Assembly: GCA_038229055.1 (NCBI GenBank)
Contig: JBBROU010000009.1
Location: 1-63,729 of the forward strand
Reading direction: 5' to 3'
From: JANYJA01 sp038229055
Lineage (GTDB): Bacteria; Acidobacteriota; Terriglobia; Bryobacterales; Bryobacteraceae
Length of the DNA: 63,729 nt
The translations under genes were made by a program, and so were the position numbers. How positions within the stretch are numbered: position 1 is the stretch's first letter; every line of letters begins with the position of its first letter. Shown in pieces: positions 7,294 to 16,040 of the stretch. The notes under the pieces were generated by a model that saw only the letters and a program-made list of their open reading frames with translations, did not search any database and was not told the origin of the DNA.

Positions 7294-9098
7294 CCGCTCC
7301 GAAGAGCCGGTCGCTGGTGGAAATGCTGCTCTCGCTGGAGAGTTGCACGCGTTACGGCGCGCGTTTCGTCACCAATGCCGGTCAGGAAACTTTTTATCCG
7401 TATAAGGAAGTGCTGCGGCGCGCACAGAATTCGGCCGCGTCACTGCAGGCCGCGGGAGTCCGCCCCGGCGATCGCATTGCGGTGATTCTGCCGACCGCGA
7501 TCCATTTTTTCGATGCCTATTTAGGCGCGCAACTGGCCGGCGCGATACCGGCTGCCCTCTATCCGCCGTTCCGGCTCGGGCGGCTCGACGAATACTTCGC
7601 GCGCGTCCGCAAGATGCTGAACAAGATCGGCGCGCGCGTGATGATCACCGATAGCCGCATCAAGAAACTTCTCGGGCAGGCCGGGGAAGGCGTGACCAGC
7701 CTCGAACAGGTGATTGATGCGAAGGATCTGGCATCCGGCTCCGGTTGGAAGCCCCTCGACGTCGATCCCAAGCAACCAGCGTTTCTGCAATTCTCGTCCG
7801 GCACCACCGTCGAGCCTAAGGCCGTCATGATGTCGCACGAGAATCTGCTGCACAACCTCGTCATGATGGAAACCGCGCTGAATCGGCTTTCCACCAAGAC
7901 CGATGGCTCCGAAGCCGAGCAGGGCGCCGTCTGCTGGCTGCCTCTCTATCACGATATGGGACTGGTCGGGAACTTTTATATGGGACTGTCCTACCCGGCC
8001 AATGTCACTTATCTCGGGCCGGAACAGTTCATCGGATTTCCCGCGATCTGGCTGCAGATGCTCTCCAGGTACAAGGCAATCATCACCGCTGCGCCGCATT
8101 TCGCCTACGGGCTGTGTGCCACCAAGGTTCTCGATAAGGATCTCCAAGGCGTCGATTTGTCGAACCTGTTGCTAGCTCTGAACGGTGCCGAACCTATCGA
8201 TACCGATGGCATGAATCACTTCATCGAGCGGTTCTCGAAGTACGGGTTCCGTCCGGAAGCGATGGTTCCGGTGTACGGATTGGCGGAAGCCGGCCTGGGC
8301 GTGAGCTTCCCGGATCTGGGTATTCCCCCCATCGTGACCGAGTTCGACCGTGATGCGATGTCCGTTCAGCACAGAGCCGTTCGCGGCCGGGGGCGCTCAC
8401 TGCCCTCGGTTGGCAAACCTCTGCCCGGTCTTACGGTCCAGATTTGGGATCCCGAGCACCGCGCACTTCCAGCGGGAAATCTTGGGCGCATCTTCGTTAA
8501 GGGTCCATCCATCACCCAGGGCTACTACAACGACCCGGAGCTTACCGCCAACATCCTGCATGACGATTGGCTCGATACTGGCGATCTGGGCTTCTTTTTC
8601 GAGGAAAACCTCTACATCGGGGGCCGGGCCAAAGACCTGATCATCATCCGCGGGCGCAATTTCGCTCCGCAGGAAATGGAAGACCTTCTTTACAAGTTGG
8701 ACGGCTTGCGCGTCGGCTGTGCCGTCGCTGTCAGCACCGTGGTCGAGGGCGAGGGCGAACAGTTGTTCATCTTAGCCGAGAAGGACGTTCGCAGCACGCG
8801 GCCTGACGAAGAAATCGCCGCTGAAATCAAGAACCGCATTCTGGCCGGGCTCTCTTTGACTCCGTATCACATCGAAATTCTGGAACAGGGCACCCTCCCG
8901 CGCACTTCGTCGGGCAAATTGCGGCGAAACGAAGCCATGCGCCAGTTCCTCGCCGGTGAGCTCACGCCGCCAGAAAAAGTCACTACGATTAAGATTCTAA
9001 AAGAACTCGGCAAATCGCAGCTCGCCTGGGCCAAGTTCTCATGGCAGAAGCGGCAATCTGATCCGGACGCCGCAGCTTCCAAGATCAACACCCGCTAA
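7290..9098 (+). CDS. Fatty acyl-AMP ligase (FAAL-like)
   Basis: 602 residues from the ATG overlapping the ACP stop; the open frame runs 33 codons further back but inside the ACP gene. The adenylation phosphate loop reads FLQFSSGTTVEPKAVMMSH (Phe168-His183 region), with Val and Ala at positions that are Gly in acyl-CoA ligases. MVPVYGLAEAGLGVSFP and YIGGRAKDLIIIRGRNFAPQ follow. This combination, and translational coupling to an ACP, fits ligases that transfer an acyl group from acyl-AMP to a carrier protein rather than to CoA. Whether the family-specific insertion motif is present cannot be judged by eye. It ends the acyl-activation operon. Confidence 0.82.
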   Translation: MTAPKSRSLVEMLLSLESCTRYGARFVTNAGQETFYPYKEVLRRAQNSAASLQAAGVRPGDRIAVILPTAIHFFDAYLGAQLAGAIPAALYPPFRLGRLDEYFARVRKMLNKIGARVMITDSRIKKLLGQAGEGVTSLEQVIDAKDLASGSGWKPLDVDPKQPAFLQFSSGTTVEPKAVMMSHENLLHNLVMMETALNRLSTKTDGSEAEQGAVCWLPLYHDMGLVGNFYMGLSYPANVTYLGPEQFIGFPAIWLQMLSRYKAIITAAPHFAYGLCATKVLDKDLQGVDLSNLLLALNGAEPIDTDGMNHFIERFSKYGFRPEAMVPVYGLAEAGLGVSFPDLGIPPIVTEFDRDAMSVQHRAVRGRGRSLPSVGKPLPGLTVQIWDPEHRALPAGNLGRIFVKGPSITQGYYNDPELTANILHDDWLDTGDLGFFFEENLYIGGRAKDLIIIRGRNFAPQEMEDLLYKLDGLRVGCAVAVSTVVEGEGEQLFILAEKDVRSTRPDEEIAAEIKNRILAGLSLTPYHIEILEQGTLPRTSSGKLRRNEAMRQFLAGELTPPEKVTTIKILKELGKSQLAWAKFSWQKRQSDPDAAASKINTR

Positions 9099-9128
9099 AA
9101 ATATCGTTTACGAAGATTTACAAAGGGC

Positions 9129-9157
9129 TTGACGGCTGCGTTCGGTTGCCGTAAAGT
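9129..9157 (+). promoter_or_regulatory. Candidate sigma-70 promoter
   Basis: TTGACG (9129-9134) and TAAAGT (9152-9157) are separated by 17 bases in the 254-bp gap before the PEP-CTERM gene. A second near-consensus TTGACA box lies at 9189-9194, but its -10 partner is weak. Either could drive the cohesin-like gene. Confidence 0.35.
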
Positions 9158-9250
9158 GAGATATCGCTCATTTTACAGGATCCCTCCCTTGACATTTTTT
9201 ACGGCATGGTCCCGTATTTGGCGACCTACTTTGATTTCCGACCGCACTTT

Positions 9251-9325
9251 CGTACTAGAACATGCACTCCCGGTGTTCCGGTTGGAATATTTCGTACATT
9301 CACGTACAATGAGGGACGCTCGTAC
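9251..9325. repeat. Four CGTAC sites upstream of the PEP-CTERM gene
   Basis: CGTAC occurs at 9251, 9293, 9303 and 9321. Two are exactly 10 bases apart and the next is 18 bases further on, all within 105 bases of the ATG at 9353. Each contains the self-complementary GTAC core. Regular spacing near the start suggests a regulator site array, but this is a short motif and chance cannot be excluded. Confidence 0.3.
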
Positions 9326-9352
9326 TTAACTTTAATAAATCCAGGCGGACTA

Positions 9353-9997
9353 ATGTTTCGTAAACTAGCTCTGATAACGTGCAGTTTCATCTTTTTCGGG
9401 TCCCAAGCGAGTTTTGGCAGCATGATCTTTCTGGATTACCTGCCGGCGGTCCAGACGCTCTCGCCATTTTCGTCCGGGCAAGTTGCGGTACGGGTTTCCG
9501 GACTCGGCGATCACCAGCCGCCCTCTCTCGGGGACTACGATTTGAATCTTAACTACGATCCTTCTGTGATAACGCCAACCAGTTTTGTTTTCGGCGATCC
9601 CGTCCAGGGCGACCAGCTCGCGCTGAACGGCGGGTCCTCGTTTACCTCTTCTACGCTCCCGAATCCCGGTACTATAAACATTCAAGAAGTTTCGTTCAAC
9701 GATCCGAACACGCTCGATACTCAGCAGGCCGGCACATTTATCCTGGGCACGCTCTTCTTCAAAACCGGCGTGTTGGGCACCACCCAGCTTACCTTCACCA
9801 ATAACGCCTTTGGCGATTCGCAAGGCACCGAGCTTCCAGTAACCCTCGATACGGGTTCGATTACCATCTCGGGTGTATCCTCAGTCCCGGAACCCACCAG
9901 CGTTTTCCTATCTTTTATCGGTTTCACAATGCTGGCAATCCCGGTTTATCGTTCGCGGCAGCGCGCACTTCGCGGCAGCGGCCAGTCCCATTCCTAG
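9353..9997 (+). CDS. PEP-CTERM protein with a cohesin-like domain
   Basis: 214 residues: a signal peptide (LALITCSFIFFGSQASFGS), then a beta-sandwich with VAVRVSGLGDHQPPSLGDY, DLNLNYDPSVIT and GTLFFKTGVLG. This is the pattern of cohesin-like domains common in PEP-CTERM proteins. The tail has the sorting signal VPEPTS from Val178, a hydrophobic helix, then the basic YRSRQRA cluster. Exosortase would cleave and anchor or release it at the envelope. The start is the ATG at 9353, since the open frame upstream lacks a secretion signal. A protein with a dockerin-type repeat is encoded 20 bases downstream, so the two may form a cohesin-dockerin pair (inference). Confidence 0.85.
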   Translation: MFRKLALITCSFIFFGSQASFGSMIFLDYLPAVQTLSPFSSGQVAVRVSGLGDHQPPSLGDYDLNLNYDPSVITPTSFVFGDPVQGDQLALNGGSSFTSSTLPNPGTINIQEVSFNDPNTLDTQQAGTFILGTLFFKTGVLGTTQLTFTNNAFGDSQGTELPVTLDTGSITISGVSSVPEPTSVFLSFIGFTMLAIPVYRSRQRALRGSGQSHS

Positions 9998-10017
9998 TTC
10001 GTGGAGAATCAAACCTT

Positions 10018-13000
10018 ATGGCAACTCAGTCTAAACGGTCTGGTCAAGTGAGCTTCGGCGCGCTTGCCAGGATGGCTCGTCCTTTTCCCCGGAAAGCGCA
10101 GTTTGTCGCGTGTTCCTTGTTAGCTATTTTCATTTTCGCCGGCTTTGCATCCGCCCAGGCCCCTCCGGTTGCCCCGGCACCGACGCAAGATCCCAGTGCG
10201 GCTAATGTTTGGTATGGCGCAGTTCCGCCGAACCAGAATGGAGCAGCGGTTCTGGTATTCATTCACGGATTGTCGGGCACCGCCATGGACTGGTTCCAGG
10301 GCAACGACATGTACAACTATGTCTACGCCGCCGGTTACCGCACAGCGTTTCTGAGCATGAGCGCCGATAACTCGAAGAACAGCGCCAGCACCACGGACAA
10401 CGCCAAGGTCGTCACCAATCTGCTACCTATCGTCTACGCGCACTACAACACGAAGAGGGCCTACTTCATTACCCACTCCAAGGGCGGCCTGGATTTGCAG
10501 TACGCGATGATCGGCAGCAGCGCTGTCATGAATTCGGTGCGCGCCGTTTTCACCATCGATTCTCCGAACCAGGGCACCGAGTTAGCCGATTGCGCCACGG
10601 TCTACAATCCCACGCCTCCAGGTCCGGCCTGTTTTGTTGCGGCGAAGAATTTCGGTCTGAACACGCCGGGTGTCCAATCACTGCAGACTTCGATAATCGG
10701 GCCTTTTCGCACAACCGCCGATCCCGTTTTTGCCAAATCGGGAATTCAGTTTTACACGCTCGAGGGCAACACTTCGGCTGGGAATCCGCTAACCGCCGCT
10801 ACCGGCGTGATTCTCACACAACTCGTTCCAGGAGTTAAGAACGACGGCCTGGTGACCGTGACCCGCGCCCAGCTCCCCGATTCCTACGCGTCCGACTTAG
10901 GCTTACTGTCGGCAAACCATTTCACCGCCGTCCAGGGCCATACTTCTTGGCCCATCATCTATGCCCGGCTTTTGGCGAAAGATCTGGATATCCAGGAGTT
11001 CTCGCGCAGCGCCAGCGGCGGTTTTGGCGATGACCACAACACCTGGGCGTGGTCCATGAAATGGTTTAACGGCAAACTCTACGTGGGTACCGGTCGTGAA
11101 GTGAACTGCTTTTCGCTGGCGGACAACGCAGTGCAGACGGGCAACCCGGGCTCTTATCCTCCAGCATCTGGCGGCTGCCCGCCGGACTATACCGACCTGA
11201 AGCTCCAAGCCGAGATCTGGCAGTATACGCCGCAGACCCACACGTGGGTCCGCGTGTATCAATCTCCGAACACAGTTCCGCTCGGAGTCAACGATGTAAA
11301 CGGCAACCCCAAATTTACCGCGCTCGATGAGGGCTTCCGCGGAATGGAGATCGTCACCGAGCCCGGCGGCGGCCAAGCTCTGTACGTCGGAGGGGTGTCC
11401 GGCTCCGCAGTCTACGAGAAGTTGCCCCTTTATCTGAACACCACCAACTACCCCGGCCCCCGCATTCTTCGCAGCACGGACGGCGTGAACTGGGCTCCGT
11501 TGCCGAGCGGTCCCGGCACGTTCCTCGGCGATCTCTATAAGAACTCGGTAACGCAATACGCAGGCGCGAAGGTGGGTTACATCATCCGGTGCTTCCGCTC
11601 ATTCAAGTTCTTCAACAACACGCTTTACGCCTCGGCCGCCGATTTCATCGGCACCGGCATCATCATCTCTTCGACCAACCCGGCCGCGGGCGGCGACGCC
11701 TGGCAGAAATCGAGCCCGCCGGCTGAAATTCTTCCCGTCCGCAGTTTCGATGTTTTTAACAATCAGCTCTACATCACCACTGGAGACAGCCGTCTGACCG
11801 CGCCCGACCCGGGCGGCGTACAGCAGCCCATTGGTTACGGAGTTTACCGGACAAGCGCCCCCACAACCGACATCAATGCCTTCACCCCGGTCATCACCAA
11901 TGGGGCTGGAATGCCGCTTGGGCAACGCGCGCAGGATGGTCTCAGCCTGAAGGAATTCAACGGTCAGCTTTACGTCGGCACGGACAGGCCGCCGGAGATG
12001 GTTCGCATCAACCCCAACGATAGCTGGGATCTTGTGGTGGGTCCCCCTCGCCCGGTGAACGGCGTCCAAAGATACCCGCTGAGCGGAATGTCGGTTGGCA
12101 TGGGCAATAACTTCCAGGGCCACTTCTACCGCATGGGCGTGAACACCAATTCCAAGGAACACGCGCTCTATGTCGGCACTTGGGATTGGGGCGTGTCCCT
12201 CCAACCGATCGCGCTGTTCGGCCAAGCGTTCCTCCAGGAATACGGTGCGGACCTTTACAAGACGACGGATGGCATTCGCTGGACCGCCGTGACTCGCGAC
12301 GGCAGCGGCGATATGCAGAACTACGCGATCCGCAGCATCGAGAGCACTCCTTTCGGATTGTTCTTCGGCAACGACCGGCTCATCGGCGGAACGCAAGTTT
12401 GGATGAACCAGAGCGTGCTCGATTACAACGGCGACGGCGCCATCGACCAGCTCGACGTCAACACGATCATGGCGGCCAACGGGCTGAAGGTTCCCCCCGG
12501 GGATCCGCGCGATCTCGATCAAAACGGCGTCATCAACTTGAATGACGCGCGCATGTTGGCCACGCAGTGTACGCTGCCCAATTGCGCAACCGGTGGTGCT
12601 CCAACACCCAAGCCCGCCGCCCCGCAGCACATGTTTTCGACCGATATCGCGACCACCGGCGGCGCGGTTCAGCTCTCCTGGGAAAATACCGGCGCGGCGG
12701 CCTATCGCGTTTGGCGATCGGTTACCTTACCGGCGCTGCAGATTTTCCCGGCTGGATTCACGATACCGTTCTTCCCGGGAGTTATCGGGCCGGTAGTGAT
12801 CCCGCAGGATGCCCTGCCGCCGAGCGGCAAGCTTTACCTCGCCTGTCAGACCGGCAATACTCTTGCCTGCACCGTCGATAACCTAGTCAATGGGTTCGCT
12901 GGCACGTCTTTCCCAGTAGGCTTTACGCAGATCTCGCGCCAAACGGCAACTACCTATGCGGAACCTGCGCCGAGCATCTATCCTTCGCGGTATTTCGTAC

Positions 13001-13104
13001 AGGCCGAGGATGCGCTGGGCAACCTGTCCGATGTCTCCAACATGGTTGGCGGACCTTCGGCGGCAGCGCCTGGGACCGTACCGGTGGCGGCCACGATCAA
13101 ATAA
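10018..13104 (+). CDS. Secreted multidomain protein: lipase-like hydrolase, propeller-like region, dockerin, FN3-like
   Basis: 1028 residues with a signal sequence ending near residue 50 (SLLAIFIFAGFASAQA). Residues about 75-330 look like an alpha/beta hydrolase: VLVFIHGLSG for the oxyanion region and FITHSKGGLD with Ser154 as nucleophile. Residues about 340-790 repeat short strands of the type 'F-N-x-x-L-Y-V-G-T' and resemble a beta-propeller. Residues 802-850 carry two dockerin-type calcium loops, DYNGDGAIDQLD and DLDQNGVINLND. The rest resembles an Ig/FN3 domain. The dockerin beside a cohesin-like neighbour suggests surface or extracellular attachment. Substrate is unknown. A strong terminator follows. 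Confidence 0.8.
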   Translation: MATQSKRSGQVSFGALARMARPFPRKAQFVACSLLAIFIFAGFASAQAPPVAPAPTQDPSAANVWYGAVPPNQNGAAVLVFIHGLSGTAMDWFQGNDMYNYVYAAGYRTAFLSMSADNSKNSASTTDNAKVVTNLLPIVYAHYNTKRAYFITHSKGGLDLQYAMIGSSAVMNSVRAVFTIDSPNQGTELADCATVYNPTPPGPACFVAAKNFGLNTPGVQSLQTSIIGPFRTTADPVFAKSGIQFYTLEGNTSAGNPLTAATGVILTQLVPGVKNDGLVTVTRAQLPDSYASDLGLLSANHFTAVQGHTSWPIIYARLLAKDLDIQEFSRSASGGFGDDHNTWAWSMKWFNGKLYVGTGREVNCFSLADNAVQTGNPGSYPPASGGCPPDYTDLKLQAEIWQYTPQTHTWVRVYQSPNTVPLGVNDVNGNPKFTALDEGFRGMEIVTEPGGGQALYVGGVSGSAVYEKLPLYLNTTNYPGPRILRSTDGVNWAPLPSGPGTFLGDLYKNSVTQYAGAKVGYIIRCFRSFKFFNNTLYASAADFIGTGIIISSTNPAAGGDAWQKSSPPAEILPVRSFDVFNNQLYITTGDSRLTAPDPGGVQQPIGYGVYRTSAPTTDINAFTPVITNGAGMPLGQRAQDGLSLKEFNGQLYVGTDRPPEMVRINPNDSWDLVVGPPRPVNGVQRYPLSGMSVGMGNNFQGHFYRMGVNTNSKEHALYVGTWDWGVSLQPIALFGQAFLQEYGADLYKTTDGIRWTAVTRDGSGDMQNYAIRSIESTPFGLFFGNDRLIGGTQVWMNQSVLDYNGDGAIDQLDVNTIMAANGLKVPPGDPRDLDQNGVINLNDARMLATQCTLPNCATGGAPTPKPAAPQHMFSTDIATTGGAVQLSWENTGAAAYRVWRSVTLPALQIFPAGFTIPFFPGVIGPVVIPQDALPPSGKLYLACQTGNTLACTVDNLVNGFAGTSFPVGFTQISRQTATTYAEPAPSIYPSRYFVQAEDALGNLSDVSNMVGGPSAAAPGTVPVAATIK

Positions 13105-13125
13105 TCGGCAAACACTCGCATTTCC

Positions 13126-13157
13126 AAAAGGGGGCGGCTTCGGCTGCCCCCTTTTTT
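13126..13157 (+). terminator. Rho-independent terminator
   Basis: A stem of AAAAGGGGGC plus GGC closes a TTCG tetraloop (13139-13142), with the opposite arm ending in GCCCCC followed by six T. The A tract pairs with the T tract, so it may work in both directions. It separates the dockerin protein gene from hslV. Confidence 0.9.
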
Positions 13158-13187
13158 ATTGAACACGATAGACTTGAATTATCAACG

Positions 13188-13727
13188 ATGGAACAACGCA
13201 TCCGCTCGACTACTGTGATTTGCGTGCGTCGAGACAACAAAGTCGTGATGGCCGGCGACGGTCAGGTCACGCTCGGCCATGAAGTGCTGAAAGCCTCCGC
13301 CAAGAAGCTCAGGCGGCTCTATAACGATAAGATCCTAGCCGGATTTGCCGGCTCGACGGCGGACGCCTTTTCGCTGTTCGCCCGCTTCGAAGCCAAGCTG
13401 GAACAGTTTAACGGCAACCTGCCGCGGTCGGTGGTCGAGCTCGCCAAGGACTGGCGGACGGACAAGATCCTACGCCATCTGGAAGCGCTGCTGCTGGTCG
13501 CCGATGCCAAGAACATCTTCATTTTGAGCGGTAACGGCGACGTGGTTGAGCCCGATGAAAGCGTGGCTGCTATTGGCTCGGGCGGCCCGTTTGCTATATC
13601 CGCCGCGCTGGCGCTACTACGCAATACCAAGCTTTCGGCGCGACAGATCGTGGAACAAGCCATGGGCATTGCCGGGAAAATTTGCATCTACACCAACGAA
13701 AACATTACTTATGAGGAGTTAGCCTGA
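13188..13727 (+). CDS. hslV: ATP-dependent protease subunit HslV
   Basis: 179 residues, the usual length for the peptidase of the HslUV (ClpQY) complex, a cytoplasmic proteasome-like double ring. The family motifs are VVMAGDGQVTLGHEV and LLVADAKNIFILSGNGDVVEPDE, and GSGGPFA. The catalytic Thr-Thr pair is Thr8-Thr9 rather than Thr2-Thr3: seven residues (MEQRIRS) precede it and would have to be removed to free the N-terminal nucleophile. No nearer ATG, GTG or TTG was seen. Its TGA overlaps the hslU ATG (TGATG), so the two are translationally coupled. Confidence 0.96.
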   Translation: MEQRIRSTTVICVRRDNKVVMAGDGQVTLGHEVLKASAKKLRRLYNDKILAGFAGSTADAFSLFARFEAKLEQFNGNLPRSVVELAKDWRTDKILRHLEALLLVADAKNIFILSGNGDVVEPDESVAAIGSGGPFAISAALALLRNTKLSARQIVEQAMGIAGKICIYTNENITYEELA

Positions 13728-15085
13728 TGGTGATCTACCTTCCTACCCAATCCGTGGAAGAGGCGCCGCTTCTGGACGAACTCACTCCTCGGGAGATTGT
13801 CCGCGAGCTGGATAAATACGTGATCGGCCAGCCTGAAGCCAAACGGGCGGTTGCTATTGCGCTCCGGAATCGTATTCGCCGGCAGAAACTTCCGCCCGAG
13901 ATGGCCGACGAAGTCATGCCGAAGAATATTCTAATGATCGGGCCTACCGGCGTCGGGAAAACGGAGCTCGCCAGGCGACTTGCCAAACTGGCCAGTTCGC
14001 CTTTTCTCAAAGTGGAAGCCAGTAAATTCACGGAGGTCGGGTATGTCGGGCGCGACGTCGAATCGATGATCCGCGATCTTCTCGATATAGCTATCGATAT
14101 GGTGCGGGAAGAGCGGCTCGACGAGGTGGCCGAGCGTGCTGAAGCGCTGGCGCAGGGGCGGCTGCTTGATTTGTTGATGCCTCCGCCCGCTGAAAATGGC
14201 GAGCCGAACGACAAGTCCCGCGAGAAATTCAAAGAACGTTTACTGGACGGCAAGCTGGACGACCGCATGGTCGAGATCGATGTGAAGGATCGCGGTCCGA
14301 CGTTCGAGATCGCGGCCACCGGCGGCATGGACGAGATGGGGATCAACTTGAAAGACATGATCCCGAATCTGTTCGGCCCGCGCAGCCGCAAGCGTTCCAT
14401 GCGCGTCGCCGAGGCGCTGGATTATCTGATTCAGGAGGAAGAGCAGAAGCTGATCGATATGGATCAGGTGACGCGCGTTTCCATCGAGCGCGTTGAAACC
14501 AGCGGCATCATCTTCCTCGACGAGATCGACAAGATTGCCGGGCGCGAAACCGGGCACGGTCCGGATGTCAGCCGCGAGGGCGTGCAGCGGGACATTCTGC
14601 CCATCGTCGAAGGCACGACGGTAAACACGCGCCACGGCTTCGTGCGCACGGATCACATTCTGTTCATCGCCGCCGGCGCGTTTCACGTCTCCAAGCCGAG
14701 TGACATGATCCCTGAGTTGCAGGGGCGATTTCCTATCCGTGTGGAGTTGAAACCGCTCACCATGGAAGATTTCGTGCGCATCCTGAAGGAACCGAAGAAC
14801 GCGCTGTCGAAGCAATATGTCGCGCTCATGGAGACCGAGGGCATCAAGCTCAATCTGACCGACGATGCGCTGGAAGAGGTGGCGCGCTTCGCCGCCCGAG
14901 TCAATGAAGGCGCTGAAAACATCGGGGCCCGCAGGCTGCACACCATCATGGAAAAGCTTCTGGAGGAGATCAGCTTCGAAGGTCCCGACCTGAAGAAGAA
15001 GACCGTGAAGGTGGATGGCGCCTACGTGCGCAAGCAGCTTGAAGACATCGTGAAAGATCAGGACCTGAGCCGCTACATTCTCTGA
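13727..15085 (+). CDS. hslU: ATP-dependent protease ATPase subunit HslU
   Basis: 452 residues of AAA+ unfoldase. N-terminal LTPREIVRELDKYVIGQ is the family signature, GPTGVGKTELARRL is Walker A and GIIFLDEIDKI is Walker B. The intermediate (I) domain lies between about residues 120 and 240. The C-terminal tail LSRYIL is the peptide that inserts into HslV to activate it, so the pair is a functional complex. It overlaps hslV upstream and the lipoprotein gene downstream (TGATG at both ends), which makes a three-gene unit. Confidence 0.97.
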   Translation: MVIYLPTQSVEEAPLLDELTPREIVRELDKYVIGQPEAKRAVAIALRNRIRRQKLPPEMADEVMPKNILMIGPTGVGKTELARRLAKLASSPFLKVEASKFTEVGYVGRDVESMIRDLLDIAIDMVREERLDEVAERAEALAQGRLLDLLMPPPAENGEPNDKSREKFKERLLDGKLDDRMVEIDVKDRGPTFEIAATGGMDEMGINLKDMIPNLFGPRSRKRSMRVAEALDYLIQEEEQKLIDMDQVTRVSIERVETSGIIFLDEIDKIAGRETGHGPDVSREGVQRDILPIVEGTTVNTRHGFVRTDHILFIAAGAFHVSKPSDMIPELQGRFPIRVELKPLTMEDFVRILKEPKNALSKQYVALMETEGIKLNLTDDALEEVARFAARVNEGAENIGARRLHTIMEKLLEEISFEGPDLKKKTVKVDGAYVRKQLEDIVKDQDLSRYIL

Positions 15086-16005
15086 TGCGGCGCGTTCGGA
15101 TTCTGCTTCTGTGGACGGGCTGTGCGGCTCTTGCAGGGTGCGGTTACGTCGGCGAGCCTCTGCCTCCCGCGCTAAAGCTGCCGGGACGCATTGTCGATTT
15201 GGCGGCTGTCCAGCGCGGCAGCAAGATCATTGTGCAGTACACCCTGCCCAAGCTCACCACCGAGGGGCAAGCCATCCAAACGCCTCCTGAAATTCAGCTT
15301 CGGATCAATGGCGAGTCGCGCCCTATTCCATCCGGCGTAACGCGTCACGAGTTCCCGGCCGAACCGTTCTACAACCAGACGGTCTCGCTTGCAATCTTCC
15401 TGTTGAACGAGAACCATCGGGATGCCGGACCATCGAATACCGTCGCGCTGAAGGTGGTTCCCTCGCTTCCGACGCCGAACGACCTGCGCGCGGTCAGCGA
15501 CCCGGCAGGCGTCAAGCTGACGTGGCAGCCTTCGTCCGGCACTTTCCGCGTGCTTAGAAAATCCGCCGGCGAGAAACAGTATACCGTCGTTGCTACGCCC
15601 AGCGCACCGTCTTTCATCGACACCGGCGCGGAGTTCGGAAAAACCTATCACTACATCGTGCAGACGGTCGTCGCGCTGGCGGAAAGTGACCTTTCCGCTG
15701 AGGAGACGATCGCGCCCAAAGATACTTTCGCGCCCGCGGTGCCATCCGGTCTCACTGCCGTCGTCTCCACCCAAAGTATCGAACTTGTTTGGGACCGCAA
15801 CGTGGAACCGGACCTGGGGGGCTACCGTATCTACCGCGCGGCGGGCGATGGGCCGTTCGCGCGAATCACCGAAACCCAGGAATCGCCCAGCTACAGCGAT
15901 CGCAAACCGCAGTCCGGTGCAGCCTTCCGCTACCGCGTTTCCTCCATCGATCGCGCCGGAAATGAGAGTGAGCCATCGCCTTCTGTCAGCGCCGTAAGCC
16001 CGTAG
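15085..16005 (+). CDS. Lipoprotein with fibronectin type III repeats
   Basis: 306 residues. The N-terminus MRRVRILLLWTGCAALAGCG has a basic n-region, hydrophobic core and lipobox LAGC, so it should be lipidated and envelope-bound. At least two FN3-like domains follow (about residues 125-205 and 210-300), with VKLTWQPSSG and IELVWDRNVEPDLGGYRIYR as strand motifs. No catalytic motif is seen. Position after hslVU with TGATG overlap suggests co-transcription, although no functional link is known. The same arrangement in relatives would show whether it belongs to the protease unit. Confidence 0.75.
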   Translation: MRRVRILLLWTGCAALAGCGYVGEPLPPALKLPGRIVDLAAVQRGSKIIVQYTLPKLTTEGQAIQTPPEIQLRINGESRPIPSGVTRHEFPAEPFYNQTVSLAIFLLNENHRDAGPSNTVALKVVPSLPTPNDLRAVSDPAGVKLTWQPSSGTFRVLRKSAGEKQYTVVATPSAPSFIDTGAEFGKTYHYIVQTVVALAESDLSAEETIAPKDTFAPAVPSGLTAVVSTQSIELVWDRNVEPDLGGYRIYRAAGDGPFARITETQESPSYSDRKPQSGAAFRYRVSSIDRAGNESEPSPSVSAVSP

Positions 16006-16022
16006 TTTCCGGGGCTGGATGT

Positions 16023-16028
16023 TATAAT
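16023..16028 (+). promoter_or_regulatory. Consensus -10 box upstream of transaldolase
   Basis: A perfect TATAAT sits 12 bases before the ATG at 16041. The expected -35 position (about 16000-16005) is poor. If used, the transcript would have a leader of only a few bases. Confidence 0.35.
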
Positions 16029-16040
16029 CGGAACCAAATT

